Assembly: GCA_009996515.1 (NCBI GenBank)
Contig: JAACZV010000012.1
Span: 1-64,000 of the forward strand
Length of the DNA: 64,000 nt
Source: Comamonadaceae bacterium
GTDB taxonomy: Bacteria > Pseudomonadota > Gammaproteobacteria > Burkholderiales > Burkholderiaceae_C
Direction of reading: 5' to 3'
Shown here: one piece after another, positions 39,206 through 48,827 of the stretch
Position numbering within the stretch: position 1 is the first letter of the stretch
Layout: every line of letters starts with the position of its first letter
Made by a program: the position numbers and the translations under genes
Notes under the pieces: model-generated
Seen by the model: the letters and a program-made list of their open reading frames with translations, nothing else
Databases searched by the model: none
Told to the model about the DNA's origin: nothing

Positions 39206-40102
39206 ATGAGCTACCCGACCCTGGAAGATGTCATAGGCGCCACGCCCCTGGTGCGCCTGCAGCGGCTGCTTGGCGACGACGCGCGCGGCAACGTGGTGCT
39301 GGCCAAGCTGGAGGGCAACAACCCGGCCGGCTCCGTGAAGGACCGGCCCGCCATCAGCATGATCAAGCGCGCCGAGGAGCGCGGCGAGATCAAGCCCGGC
39401 GACACGCTGATCGAGGCCACCTCTGGCAACACCGGCATCGCGCTGGCGATGGCGGCCGCGATCCGCGGCTACCGCATGGTGCTCATCATGCCGGAGGACC
39501 TGTCCATCGAGCGCGCCCAGACCATGAAGGCCTTTGGCGCCGAGCTCATCCTGACGCCCAGGACCGGCGGCATGGAGTACGCCCGCGACCTGGCCGAGCA
39601 GATGGCCCGCGAGGGCAAGGGCCGGGTGCTGGACCAGTTCGCCAACGCCGACAACCCGCGCGTGCACTACGAGACGACGGGCCCGGAGCTTTGGAAGGAT
39701 ACGAACGGGCAGATCACCCACTTCGTCAGCGCCATGGGCACGACGGGCACCATCACCGGCGTGTCGCGCTTCCTGAAGGAGCAGAACCCGGCCGTGCGCA
39801 TCATCGGCGCCCAGCCGGCCGAGGGCTCGCGCATCCCCGGCATCCGCAAATGGCCCGAGGCCTATCTGCCCAAGATCTACGACCCCAGCGGCGTGGACGA
39901 GCTGGTGCTGGTCAGCCAGAGCGATGCCGAGGACATGGCGCGCCGCCTGGCCCGCGAGGAGGGCTTGTTTGCCGGCATCTCCGCGGCCGGGGCCTGCTGG
40001 GTGGCGCTGCAGATCGCCCGCCATGTCGAGAACGCCACCATCGCCTTCATCGTCTGCGACCGCGGTGACCGCTACCTGTCCACGGGCGTGTTTCCTGCAT
40101 GA
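39206..40102 (+). CDS. cysM: Cysteine synthase B (O-acetylserine sulfhydrylase)
   Basis: A 298-residue PLP enzyme making cysteine from O-acetylserine and sulfide or thiosulfate. The PLP-binding Lys is in NPAGSVKDRPA, the substrate loop TSGNTGIALAMAA, the phosphate site GTTGTITGVSRFL, and QPAEGSRIPGIRKW, which is CysM-like. The ATG at 39206 fits the family start. Its stop overlaps the Nudix gene start (ATGA), and tusA follows, giving a small sulfur-linked operon. Confidence 0.95.
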   Translation: MSYPTLEDVIGATPLVRLQRLLGDDARGNVVLAKLEGNNPAGSVKDRPAISMIKRAEERGEIKPGDTLIEATSGNTGIALAMAAAIRGYRMVLIMPEDLSIERAQTMKAFGAELILTPRTGGMEYARDLAEQMAREGKGRVLDQFANADNPRVHYETTGPELWKDTNGQITHFVSAMGTTGTITGVSRFLKEQNPAVRIIGAQPAEGSRIPGIRKWPEAYLPKIYDPSGVDELVLVSQSDAEDMARRLAREEGLFAGISAAGACWVALQIARHVENATIAFIVCDRGDRYLSTGVFPA

Positions 40103-40641
40103 CGGCCTACAGGTTCTGCCCGCTCTGCGCGAGCGAACTGGCCTTCATCACCCAGGCCGAGGACGGCGGCGACAAGCAGCGCCTGCGTTGCCCGGCCTGC
40201 GACTTCACGCACTGGAACAACCCGACGCCGGTGCTGGCCGCCGTCATCGAATGCACGGACCGTGACGGCCAGGTGCTGCTGGCCCGCAACGCCGCCTGGC
40301 CGGGGCGCTTCTTCGGGCTGATCACGGGCTTCATGGAGGCCGGCGAGACGCCGGAGGACGGCATACGCCGCGAGATCGCCGAGGAGACGGCGCTGCAGGT
40401 GCAGCAGTTAAGCCTGCTGGGCGTCTGGGATTTCCAGCGCATGAACCAGATCATCATTGCCTACCATGCGGCGGCGAGCGGCGAGATCCGGCTGTCACCC
40501 GAGCTGTCCGAATACAAGCTGATCGCGCCCGAGGCGGTGCGCTGCTGGCCTCAGGGCACGGGCCAGGCGCTGGCGACCTGGCTGCGCCGCAAGGGCCTGG
40601 AGCCGCAATGGCTGGACCCGGCGGACATCAAGCGAGAATGA
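40099..40641 (+). CDS. Nudix hydrolase with N-terminal zinc ribbon
   Basis: A 180-residue protein. An N-terminal zinc ribbon (Cys7, Cys10, Cys31, Cys34: CPLC and CPAC) precedes a Nudix domain with the box G77-x5-E83-x7-REIAEE at 77-99 (GFMEAGETPEDGIRREIAEE). The ribbon resembles that of NudC (NADH pyrophosphatase), but the protein is shorter and lacks NudC's downstream SQPWPFP-type motif, so the substrate is uncertain. It overlaps cysM by four bases and is 4 bp upstream of tusA. Confidence 0.87.
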   Translation: MTAYRFCPLCASELAFITQAEDGGDKQRLRCPACDFTHWNNPTPVLAAVIECTDRDGQVLLARNAAWPGRFFGLITGFMEAGETPEDGIRREIAEETALQVQQLSLLGVWDFQRMNQIIIAYHAAASGEIRLSPELSEYKLIAPEAVRCWPQGTGQALATWLRRKGLEPQWLDPADIKRE

Positions 40642-40645
40642 GGCC

Positions 40646-40873
40646 ATGGACGTCCAACGCGAGATCGACACCCGAGGGCTGAACTGCCCGCTGCCCATCC
40701 TGAAGGCCAAGAAGGCCTTGGCCGACATGCTCAGCGGCGAGTTGCTGCGCGTCGTCGCGACCGACCCGGGCTCGATGCGCGACTTCCAGGCCTTTGCGCG
40801 TCAGACCGGCAACGAGCTGGTGGAGCAGAACGCGTCGGGCGACGAGTTCATCCACATCCTCAGGCGCCGTTGA
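40646..40873 (+). CDS. TusA-family sulfurtransferase
   Basis: A 75-residue protein of the SirA/TusA family with the catalytic motif CPLP at Cys14 (LNCPLPILKAKKAL). TusA proteins pass sulfur as a persulfide, in E. coli for tRNA thiolation. Here it follows cysM and a Nudix gene, 4 bp after the latter, so a role in cysteine-derived sulfur transfer is plausible. Whether it is TusA itself or a paralogue is not certain. Confidence 0.9.
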   Translation: MDVQREIDTRGLNCPLPILKAKKALADMLSGELLRVVATDPGSMRDFQAFARQTGNELVEQNASGDEFIHILRRR

Positions 40874-40887
40874 CGGCCCACCCCCTG

Positions 40888-40940
40888 CCCGCTGACGCGG
40901 GCCCCCTCAAGGGGCGCTGCCAGCAGCCCGGCAAAGCCGG
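40888..40940. repeat. Hairpin cluster in the tusA-galU convergent gap
   Basis: Three consecutive hairpins: CCCGC-TGAC-GCGGG (40888-40901), GCCCC-CTCAA-GGGGC (40901-40915) and CCGGC-AAA-GCCGG (40928-40940, extended by CAGCA/TGCTG with a bulge). They probably serve as a bidirectional terminator region for the convergent tusA and galU genes, though no clear U tract follows. Confidence 0.55.
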
Positions 40941-40994
40941 TGCTGCGGCAGCCGCGCGGCAAGGCACTCTTGCGTGCGCGGCAGGTTTTCGCAA

Positions 40995-41879
40995 TTACAA
41001 CGCCAGCTCTTTCAGGAATTCGCGGAAGCCCGGGCCGAGCTGCGGATGGGCCAGGGCCAGTTCCACATTGGCCTGCAGGAAACCTTCCTTGCTGCCGCAG
41101 TCATAGCGCTTGCCCTCATAGCGGTAGGCGAACACCTTCTCGCGGCGCAGCAGGCCGGCAATGCCGTCGGTGAGCTGGATCTCGCCGCCCACGCCGCGTG
41201 GCTGGTTGGCGATCTCGTGGAAGACGCCCGGCGTCAGGATGTAGCGGCCGGCCACGCCCAGGCGTGACGGCGCGACCTCGGGGGCGGGCTTCTCGACGAT
41301 GCGGTTCACGTCCATCAGGTGGTCGTTGACCTGGGTGCCGGCGACGATGCCGTAGCGCCGCGTGTGCTCGGCCGGCACTTCCTGCACGGCGAGTATCGAG
41401 GCGCGCCATTCGCGGAACTGCTCCACCATCTGCGCCAGGATGGGCGTCTCTCCCACCATCAGGTCGTCCGCCAGCAGCACGGCAAAGGGCTCGTTGCCCA
41501 CCAGGCGCTGGCCGCACAGCACGGCATGGCCCAGCCCCAGGGCCTGGGCCTGGCGCACATAGATGCACTCCATGTCGTCGGGCTTGACCGAGCGCACCAC
41601 GTCCAGCAGCTCCTGCTTGCCGGCCTGCTCCAGCGCCACCTCCAGCTCGAAGGTCATGTCGAAATGGTCCTCGATGGGGCGCTTGTGGCGGCCCGTCACG
41701 AAGATCATCTCGCGCACGCCGGCCGCATAGGCCTCCTCGACGGCGTACTGGATCAGCGGCTTGTCGACCACCGGCAGCATCTCCTTGGGCTGGGCCTTGG
41801 TGGCCGGCAGGAAGCGCGTGCCGAGGCCGGCAACCGGGAAGATGGCTTTGGTGATGGGCGACTTGGGCGATAAGGCCAT
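40995..41879 (-). CDS. galU: UTP-glucose-1-phosphate uridylyltransferase
   Basis: A 294-residue enzyme making UDP-glucose for polysaccharide and lipopolysaccharide synthesis. The N-terminal nucleotide site is [20 protein letters not shown], followed by [22 protein letters not shown] and [10 protein letters not shown]. The start is either 41879 or 41885 (ATG both, in frame); neither has a strong ribosome site. It diverges from the 2-hydroxyacid dehydrogenase-like gene. Nothing notable lies in the 84-bp gap. Confidence 0.95.
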   Translation of the reverse strand: MALSPKSPITKAIFPVAGLGTRFLPATKAQPKEMLPVVDKPLIQYAVEEAYAAGVREMIFVTGRHKRPIEDHFDMTFELEVALEQAGKQELLDVVRSVKPDDMECIYVRQAQALGLGHAVLCGQRLVGNEPFAVLLADDLMVGETPILAQMVEQFREWRASILAVQEVPAEHTRRYGIVAGTQVNDHLMDVNRIVEKPAPEVAPSRLGVAGRYILTPGVFHEIANQPRGVGGEIQLTDGIAGLLRREKVFAYRYEGKRYDCGSKEGFLQANVELALAHPQLGPGFREFLKELAL

Positions 41880-41963
41880 GGGCATACACTGGGTTGGCGG
41901 GGTCGCGAAGATTGTGTCACGGGGGTGTGACGGGTCGACCCTGGAGTCGGGCAAGCACAAACA

Positions 41964-42935
41964 ATGACGGTCCTGATCCTGGAACCTTTGGATGCCGAGG
42001 TGGTGCAGTGGCTGGCCGAACGCCACGACGCCCGCTTCGCGCCCGAGCTCGTCGGCGACACGGCCGGCCTGCTGACGGCGCTGCAGGACTCGCGCGCCCT
42101 CATCGCGCCGCCCGAGGTGCGTGTCGATGCCGAGCTGCTGCAGGGCGCGCCGCTGCTGCGGGCCATAGGCCGCGCCAGCGGCGGGGCCGAGAACATCGAT
42201 GTGGAGGCCTGCCGCAAGGCGGGCGTGGAGGTGGTGCGCTCGCAGCGCTCGACGGCCAGCGCCGAGGCGGAGTTCGTCATCGGCGCGCTGCTGGGCCTGC
42301 TCAGGCGGGTGCCGGTGGAGGGCAGCGACGGCCTCAAGGTGGGCCGCGAGCTGGGCTGCTCCACGATAGGCCTGCTGGGCCTGACGCCGGCGGCCCAGGT
42401 GCTGGCCCAGCTGCTGCAGACCTTCGGTGCCCGCGTCGTCGGCTACGACCCCGGCCTGCATCCCAGCGACGCGACCTGGGCGCGCTGGGGCATAGAGCCG
42501 CTGGGCCTGGGCGAGCTGGTGGAGCACAGCGACGGCCTGGTGCTGCTGCTGCCGTATTTCGAGCGCTTCCGGGGCCTGCTCGGCGAGCGCCAGCTGGCGC
42601 ATGCGCGTGCCGACCAGGTGCTGGTGGGCCTGAGCCAGTCCGGCCTCGTCGACGAGGCGGCGCTGGGCCGGGCCTTGCGCAGCGGCCGGCTGCGCGCCGC
42701 CTGGCTGGACTGCCTGGAGCCGGGCTGGCTGGAGGCCGGGCGGCCGCTGCACGGCATCGCGACGCTGCAGGTCACGCCGCGCCTGGCCGGCACCACGCGC
42801 GAATCGCGCGTGCGCGCGGCCTGGGCGGTGGCGCGTGGCCTGGACGAGCTGCTGACCCGGCTGCCCAGCGGCAAGCAGAAGGCCGCGGAGCAGGCCGCGC
42901 AGCGCGCCGCGGTCCAGGCGGCCGGCTATTACTGA
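41964..42935 (+). CDS. D-2-hydroxyacid dehydrogenase-like protein, probably catalytically degenerate
   Basis: A 323-residue protein with the overall fold of D-isomer 2-hydroxyacid dehydrogenases ([42 protein letters not shown]). Key positions are altered: the dinucleotide motif GxGxxG reads [10 protein letters not shown] (135-144), the usual catalytic Arg position in ARGGLVDE reads SQSGLVDE (224-231), and the catalytic His of TPHIAG reads TPRLAG (271-276, Arg273). It may have lost dehydrogenase activity and kept a binding or structural role. It overlaps valS by 7 bp at the 3' ends. Confidence 0.8.
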   Translation: MTVLILEPLDAEVVQWLAERHDARFAPELVGDTAGLLTALQDSRALIAPPEVRVDAELLQGAPLLRAIGRASGGAENIDVEACRKAGVEVVRSQRSTASAEAEFVIGALLGLLRRVPVEGSDGLKVGRELGCSTIGLLGLTPAAQVLAQLLQTFGARVVGYDPGLHPSDATWARWGIEPLGLGELVEHSDGLVLLLPYFERFRGLLGERQLAHARADQVLVGLSQSGLVDEAALGRALRSGRLRAAWLDCLEPGWLEAGRPLHGIATLQVTPRLAGTTRESRVRAAWAVARGLDELLTRLPSGKQKAAEQAAQRAAVQAAGYY

Positions 42936-45745
42936 GCCGGCAGGCGGGCCAGCTGCTCGCGCAGCCGGGCCACCGTCTCCTTGAAGCCGGCCACGCGGGC
43001 GCGCTCCTGCTCGACGACGGCGGCCGGCGCACGGGCCACGAAGCTCTCGTTGGAGAGCTTGGCCTCGGCCTTGGCGATCTCGCCCTCCAGGCGCGTCGCC
43101 TCCTTGGTCAGGCGGGCGCGCTCGGCCTCGACGTCGATCTCCACCTTCAGCGCCAGCTTGGCCGCGCCATGCACCAGCACGGGTGCCGTCGCGCTCTGCC
43201 TCGCGAACTCGGCCTCGTCGGCAATCAGCTCGACGGCGCTGAGCTTGGCCAGCACCTTGAGCACGGCGGCGGCTTCGCTGAGGAAGGACAGGTCGCCGCC
43301 CACCAGCAGCGGCACGCGGTCGCTGGGGCTTAGGGCCATCTCGCCGCGCAGGCTGCGCGTGATGCCGACGACCTCCTTGAGCTGGGCCATCCAGGCGTCG
43401 GCGCCGGCGTCGATGCGCTCGGGCTGGGCCACGGGGTAGGGCGCCTGGCCGATGTAGTCCACCGCCTTGCGGCCGGCGATGGGCGCCACCGCCTGCCACA
43501 GCTCCTCGGTGATGAAGGGCGCGATGGGGTGCAGCAGACGCAGCGTGGTCTCCAGCACGCGGATCAGCGTGCGGCGCGTGGCGCGCTGCTGGCTCTCGTT
43601 GCCGGCCTGGATCTGCACCTTGGCGATTTCCAGGTACCAGTCGCAGTACTCGTCCCAGACGAAGCTGTAGATGGCGTTGGCGACGTTGTCGAGGCGGTAT
43701 TCGGCAAAGCCCTGGGCCACGGCGGCTTCCACGCGCTGCAGTTCGCTGCTGATCCAGCGGTCGGCCTGGCTGAACTGGTTGTAGCCGGGCGGGCAGGCGC
43801 CCTGCTCATGCGCTAGGCCGCAGTCCTGACCCTCGCAGTTCATCAGCACGAAGCGGGTCGCGTTCCAGAGCTTGTTGCAGAAGTTGCGGTAGCCCTCGCA
43901 GCGCTTGGTGTCGAAGTTGATGTTGCGGCCCAGCGTGGCGTAGCTGGCCATCGTGAAGCGCAGCGCGTCGGCGCCGTAGGCCGGCATGCCTTCGGGGAAC
44001 TCCTTCTTCACGCGGGCGGCCACCTTGGGCGCCGTCTCGGGCTTGCGCAGGCCGACCGTCGACTTGGCGGTCAGCGTCTCCAGGTCGCAGCCCTGGATCA
44101 GGTCCACCGGGTCCAGCACATTGCCCTCGGACTTGCTCATCTTCTGGCCCTGCGAGTCGCGCACCAGGCCGTGGATGTAGACGTCCTTGAACGGCACCTT
44201 GCCGGTGAAGTGCGTCGTCATCATGATCATCCGGGCGACCCAGAAGAAGATGATGTCGTAGCCGGTTACCAGCACCGAGGAAGGCAGGAACAGCTGCTGC
44301 TCCAGCGTCTGCTCGGGCCAGCCCAGCGTGGAGAAGGGCACCAGCGCCGAGGAGTACCAGGTGTCCAGCACGTCGGGGTCGCGGGTCAGCTCGCCCAGAT
44401 ACCCGGCCGCCTTGGCGCGGGCCTGGGCCTCTTCCTCGCTGCGCGCGACGAACAGCTCGCCGCCCGTGCCGTACCAGGCCGGGATCTGGTGGCCCCACCA
44501 GAGCTGGCGCGAGATGCACCAGTCCTGCAGGTTGTTCATCCAGTGGTTGTAGGTGTTGACCCACTGCTCGGGATGGAACTTGACCGCGCCGCTGTCCACG
44601 GCGGCGATGGCCTTGTCGGCGATGCTCTTGCCGTCCGCGCCGGGCTTGGTGGTGGCGACGAACCACTGGTCGGTCAGCATGGGCTCGATGACCTGGCCGG
44701 TGCGCTCGCAGCGCGGCACCTGCAGCTTGTGCTTCTTGACCTCGACCAGCAGGCCCAGCGCCTCCAGGTCGGCCACGATGCGCTTGCGGGCGACGAAGCG
44801 GTCCAGGCCGCGGTAGGTCGCGGGGGCCTGATCGTTGATCCTGGCCTGCAGGTCCAGCACCGAGATCATCGGCAGGCCGTGGCGCTGGCCCACCGCGTAG
44901 TCGTTGGTGTCGTGAGCCGGCGTGACCTTGACGACGCCGGTGCCGAACTCGCGGTCCACATAGTCGTCGGCGATGACCGGGATCTCGCGGTCCGTCAGCG
45001 GCAGCTTCACGAGCTTGCCGATCAGCGCGGTGTAGCGCTCGTCCTCGGGATGCACCATGACGGCCACGTCGCCCAGCATGGTCTCGGGGCGGGTCGTGGC
45101 GACCACCACCGAGCCCGAGCCGTCCGCCAGCGGATAGCGGATATGCCACAGCGAGCCGTCTTCCTCCTCCGACGACACCTCCAGGTCCGACACGGCGGAC
45201 TGCAGCACCGGATCCCAGCTGACCAGGCGCTTGCCGCGGTAGATCAGGCCTTCCTCGTAGAGGCGCACGAAGGTCTCGACGACCACCTTCGAGAGCTTCT
45301 CGTCCATCGTGAAGTATTCATGGCCCCAGCTCACCGAGTCGCCCAGGCGGCGCATCTGGCTGGTGATGGTGTTGCCGCTCTCCTGCTTCCAGTCCCACAC
45401 GCGGGCGACGAAGTTCTTGCGGCCCAGGTCGTGGCGGTTCTGGCCGGCGGCCTGCAGCTGGCGCTCGACGACGATCTGCGTGGCGATGCCGGCGTGGTCG
45501 GTGCCCGGCACCCACAGCGTGTTGTGGCCCAGCATGCGGTGGTAGCGCGTCAGCGAGTCCATCACCGTCTGGTTGAAGGCATGGCCCATGTGCAGCGTGC
45601 CGGTCACGTTGGGCGGCGGCAGCTGGATGGAAAACGAGGGCTTGGCCGGGTCCAGCGTCGGCGCGTACAGGCCGGCGGCCTCCCAGGTCGGGCCCCAGTG
45701 GGCTTCCAGGGCGGCGGGTTCGAAGGACTTGGCGAGTTCGGTCAC
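42929..45745 (-). CDS. valS: Valine-tRNA ligase
   Basis: A 938-residue class I synthetase. HIGH-type motif HMGH at 52-55 ([12 protein letters not shown]), a CP1 editing domain that hydrolyses Thr-tRNA-Val, KMSKS at 535-539, an anticodon-binding domain, and the C-terminal coiled coil ([22 protein letters not shown]) typical of ValRS. The GTG at 45745 is chosen since it gives the family N-terminus [10 protein letters not shown]; a GTG at 45784 would add 13 residues. No strong ribosome site is seen for either. Confidence 0.95.
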   Translation of the reverse strand: MTELAKSFEPAALEAHWGPTWEAAGLYAPTLDPAKPSFSIQLPPPNVTGTLHMGHAFNQTVMDSLTRYHRMLGHNTLWVPGTDHAGIATQIVVERQLQAAGQNRHDLGRKNFVARVWDWKQESGNTITSQMRRLGDSVSWGHEYFTMDEKLSKVVVETFVRLYEEGLIYRGKRLVSWDPVLQSAVSDLEVSSEEEDGSLWHIRYPLADGSGSVVVATTRPETMLGDVAVMVHPEDERYTALIGKLVKLPLTDREIPVIADDYVDREFGTGVVKVTPAHDTNDYAVGQRHGLPMISVLDLQARINDQAPATYRGLDRFVARKRIVADLEALGLLVEVKKHKLQVPRCERTGQVIEPMLTDQWFVATTKPGADGKSIADKAIAAVDSGAVKFHPEQWVNTYNHWMNNLQDWCISRQLWWGHQIPAWYGTGGELFVARSEEEAQARAKAAGYLGELTRDPDVLDTWYSSALVPFSTLGWPEQTLEQQLFLPSSVLVTGYDIIFFWVARMIMMTTHFTGKVPFKDVYIHGLVRDSQGQKMSKSEGNVLDPVDLIQGCDLETLTAKSTVGLRKPETAPKVAARVKKEFPEGMPAYGADALRFTMASYATLGRNINFDTKRCEGYRNFCNKLWNATRFVLMNCEGQDCGLAHEQGACPPGYNQFSQADRWISSELQRVEAAVAQGFAEYRLDNVANAIYSFVWDEYCDWYLEIAKVQIQAGNESQQRATRRTLIRVLETTLRLLHPIAPFITEELWQAVAPIAGRKAVDYIGQAPYPVAQPERIDAGADAWMAQLKEVVGITRSLRGEMALSPSDRVPLLVGGDLSFLSEAAAVLKVLAKLSAVELIADEAEFARQSATAPVLVHGAAKLALKVEIDVEAERARLTKEATRLEGEIAKAEAKLSNESFVARAPAAVVEQERARVAGFKETVARLREQLARLPAQ

Positions 45746-45860
45746 GGGAAGGTCTCGGCTGGCGCCCCGTGGGCAGGGCTCCACGGGGCTTGTCGACAGG
45801 GCAGGGGAGGGCCGATTTTACGGGTGGCCCCGATGTCCGCCGGCGGGCATTCGCGCCGGG

Positions 45861-47360
45861 TCAGCGGGGCTGTGGCGGCAGCCGGTCGAACCAGGGCTGG
45901 GCGGCCTCCAGCTCGGCGGCCAGTTGCAGCAGCAGGCCGTCCTGGCCCGCGGCGGCGCTGAGCTGCACGCCCAGCGGCAACCCGTCGCTGGTCCAGTGCA
46001 GCGGCACGGAGATGGCCGGCGTGCCGGTCAGGTTGGCGAGCTGGGTGAAGGGCACGTGGCGCAGGTTGTCGGCGGCCATCTGCTGCACGATGCCGTCCAG
46101 CAGGCCGGCGCGCTTGAGCAGGCCCAGCAGGCCCGAGGCACGCAGCGCGTTGAACACGGCCATCTGCAGTGGCGGCGGGTCGCCGGTGCCATGCGGCACG
46201 GGGGGCGAGGCCAGGGTGGGCGTCAGGTAGACGTCGTAGCGCGCATGCAGCGCAGCCAGGCTGCGCGAATACTCGTTCCAGCGCAGCAGCTCCTGTGTCA
46301 GCCGCTCGGCGCTGGTGGCGCGGCCCAGCGTCGCGAGCAGCCGGGTCAGCGGTTCGAAGTCCGCCTCGCGCCCGCCTGCGGCGACGGCCTGGCGCAGCAT
46401 GGCCGGCACCTGGCCGAAGTAGACGTGCAGATAGCTGTTGGCCAGCGCGCGGCCGTCGATGTCGGGGCGCGCCGGCTCCACGGCATGGCCCAGGCCGCGC
46501 AGCAGCGCCACCGTGCGCTCGACGGCCAGCCTGGCCTCGTCATGCACCGGCTCGGCGATGGGCGAATCGGCGCACCAGGCGATGCGCAGCCGGCGCAGCG
46601 GCGCGCGCAGCTGGGTGGTGAAGGGCATGTCCGGCGCGGGCAGCGCCACCGGGTCGCCGGGCTCGGGGCCGCTCATCACGCCCAGCGCCAGCGCGGTGTC
46701 GCGCACGCTGCGCGAGATGACACCCTCGCTGCAGGCGCCGAACCAGACGTCACCGGCAGCGGGCCCCGACGAGATGCGCCCCCGGGACGGCTTGAGGCCC
46801 ACCAGGCCGCAGCAGGCCGCCGGGATGCGGATGGAGCCGCCACCGTCGCTGGCCGCTGCCATGGGCACGACGCCCGCCGCGACGGCCGCCGCCGATCCGC
46901 CGCTGCTGCCGCCCGGCGTGCGACCCATGTCCCAGGGGTTGCTGCTGCGGCCGAAGGCCTGCGGGTCCGTGACGCCCTTGAGCCCCAGCTCGGGCGCGTT
47001 GGTCTTGCCGAAGATGACCAGGCCCGCGTCCAGCAGCCGCCGCACCACATGGGCATGCTCGCGCGGCGGCGGCAGCCGGGTATAGGCACGGCTGCCCCAG
47101 CTCGTGGGCACGCCGGCGTAGTCCTGCGCCACGTCCTTGATGAGCAGGGGCACACCGGCCAGCGGGCCGCTGCCTATGCCCCGCGCCAGCTGGGCGCGGG
47201 CCTCGGCCTCCATGAGCCGGCAGACCGGCCGCAGCTGCGGCTGCACGGCGGCCAGGCGGGCCAGGGCCAGGTCTAGCAGCGCCTCGGGGCGCACGCGGCC
47301 CGCGGCCACTTCGGCGGCCAGGGCGGTGGCATCGTGCTGGCGGTAGGCGGTGAAATCCAT
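45861..47360 (-). CDS. Amidase-signature family hydrolase
   Basis: A 499-residue Ser-cisSer-Lys amidase. The catalytic triad is Lys75 (LLIKDVAQDY), Ser152 in the signature GRTPGGSSGGSAAAVAAG, and nucleophile Ser176 (SDGGGSIRIPA). Members hydrolyse varied amides, so the substrate is unknown; it is not part of a gatCAB operon, and gatB-like genes are absent nearby. The ATG at 47360 has GGAG at a suitable distance. It is 115 bp downstream of the valS start on the same strand, in the order amidase then valS being independent. Confidence 0.9.
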   Translation of the reverse strand: MDFTAYRQHDATALAAEVAAGRVRPEALLDLALARLAAVQPQLRPVCRLMEAEARAQLARGIGSGPLAGVPLLIKDVAQDYAGVPTSWGSRAYTRLPPPREHAHVVRRLLDAGLVIFGKTNAPELGLKGVTDPQAFGRSSNPWDMGRTPGGSSGGSAAAVAAGVVPMAAASDGGGSIRIPAACCGLVGLKPSRGRISSGPAAGDVWFGACSEGVISRSVRDTALALGVMSGPEPGDPVALPAPDMPFTTQLRAPLRRLRIAWCADSPIAEPVHDEARLAVERTVALLRGLGHAVEPARPDIDGRALANSYLHVYFGQVPAMLRQAVAAGGREADFEPLTRLLATLGRATSAERLTQELLRWNEYSRSLAALHARYDVYLTPTLASPPVPHGTGDPPPLQMAVFNALRASGLLGLLKRAGLLDGIVQQMAADNLRHVPFTQLANLTGTPAISVPLHWTSDGLPLGVQLSAAAGQDGLLLQLAAELEAAQPWFDRLPPQPR

Positions 47361-47440
47361 GCGGGCTCCGGTCGGGCGCTGGCCGGCATTCTGGCCGCGC
47401 GGCGCGGCTACATTGCGGGCGCTGATTCCGCCCCACAGTC

Positions 47441-48682
47441 ATGACAAACACCTACTTGCGCCCGCCGGCCTGGATGTTGGCCACCCTTGCCGCCCTGGCC
47501 TGCCTGGGCTCCCCGACGGCCCGGGCCGATTTCGCCATCCCCGGCTATGAGCTGGTCTACACCGCACCCGTCGAGACCCGCCTGGCGGCACCCGACCTGC
47601 GGGAGCCGGTGCAGGTCTGGCGCGAGATGTTCGACGCGGCCCGCGATGAAATCGTCATCGGCCAGTTTTACGTCGCCGGCCGCGACGGCGAGGCGCTGGA
47701 CCTGCTGATTGCCAGCCTGGAGGCCGCCGTGGCCCGCGGCGTGAAGGTGCGCTTCCTGATGGAGGCCAAGGGCCAGCGCCTGTCCGAGCCGGCGACGCTG
47801 GCGCGGTTGCAGCGCATCCCCGGCCTGGAGTTCCGCCTGCTGGACTACAGCAAGCTCAGCGGCAACGGCATCATCCACGCCAAGTATTTCGTCGTCGACC
47901 GGCGCGCGGCCTATGTGGGCAGCCAGAACTTCGACTGGCGCTCGCTCAAGCACATCCAGGAGACCGGCCTGCGCATCACGGACCCGGCGCTGGTGGCCCA
48001 GCTGCAGGCGGTGTTCGAGCAGGACTGGCAGGCCCAGGCCCTGGTGGCGGCCGGCCAGCCCGTGCCGGCGCTGGCCCAGCCGGCAGCGCCCTTCGACATC
48101 GCGCGCCAGGCCATGCTGCTGTCCAGCCCGCGGGCCTGGAACCCGCCCGGCGTGGGCGACTCGGAAGAGGTGCTGCCGCGCCTGCTGGCCCAGGCGCGCA
48201 GCGAGGTGAGGGTGCAGTTGCTGGACTACGCGCCGCTGTCCTACGCGGCCGGGCAGCGGCCGTTCTATCCGGTCATCGACAACGCGCTGCGCGCCGCTGC
48301 GGCGCGCGGCGTGAAGGTCAAGCTGATGGTGTCGAGCTGGAACACCGAGCAGCCGGCCCTGCAGCACCTGAAGAGCCTGGCGCTGCTGCCGGGCGTCGAG
48401 ATCCGCATCGTCACGCTGCCGCGTGCCAGCACCGGCTTCATCCCCTTCGCCCGGGTCATCCACAGCAAGACGATGAGCATAGACGGCGAGCTGGCCTGGG
48501 TGGGCACCAGCAACTGGGCCGGTGGCTATCTGGACAAGTCGCGCAACCTGGAGGTGGTGCTGCGCGACGCGGCCATGGCCGCCCGGCTGGCGGCGCTGCA
48601 CGAGCAGACCTGGAGCTCGCCCTATGCGGAGCCGCTGGACGTCAACCGCGCCTACCCCAAGCCGTCCAAGGGCGAGCCCTGA
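47441..48682 (+). CDS. Phospholipase D-family exported protein
   Basis: A 413-residue protein with a signal peptide (cleavage near ARAD) and two HKD motifs: HAKYFVVDRRAAYVGSQNFD and HSKTMSIDGELAWVGTSN. The tandem HKD arrangement is that of phospholipase D, and the N-terminal layout resembles PLD3/4-type exported enzymes. It is predicted to act in the periplasm on phosphodiesters of lipid or nucleic acid. The ATG at 47441 is 80 bp from the divergent amidase start. It converges on guaC, whose 3'-end copies lie immediately after its stop. Confidence 0.85.
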   Translation: MTNTYLRPPAWMLATLAALACLGSPTARADFAIPGYELVYTAPVETRLAAPDLREPVQVWREMFDAARDEIVIGQFYVAGRDGEALDLLIASLEAAVARGVKVRFLMEAKGQRLSEPATLARLQRIPGLEFRLLDYSKLSGNGIIHAKYFVVDRRAAYVGSQNFDWRSLKHIQETGLRITDPALVAQLQAVFEQDWQAQALVAAGQPVPALAQPAAPFDIARQAMLLSSPRAWNPPGVGDSEEVLPRLLAQARSEVRVQLLDYAPLSYAAGQRPFYPVIDNALRAAAARGVKVKLMVSSWNTEQPALQHLKSLALLPGVEIRIVTLPRASTGFIPFARVIHSKTMSIDGELAWVGTSNWAGGYLDKSRNLEVVLRDAAMAARLAALHEQTWSSPYAEPLDVNRAYPKPSKGEP

Positions 48683-48688
48683 ACATCG

Positions 48689-48827
48689 TCACATGAACAG
48701 GTGCTCGCCCTCGGCGATCACATGAACAAGTGTTCTCCGGCGTTTTGGCTGTGCCGAAACGCGGGCTTCGCGCTCCGCGCTCGGTGCTCGCCTGCGGCGA
48801 TCACATGAACAAATGTTCTCCCGCGTT
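48689..48827 (-). repeat. Repeated copies of the guaC 3' end
   Basis: The 45-bp segment 48783-48827, which includes the true guaC stop and its last codons, recurs at 48700-48744 with four mismatches (offset 83 bp), and a shorter third copy ends at 48689. Read on the minus strand, each copy ends in codons for GEHLFM plus TGA; the differences in the coding part are synonymous. The two extra copies lie beyond the guaC stop in the gap towards the PLD gene. Confidence 0.85.
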
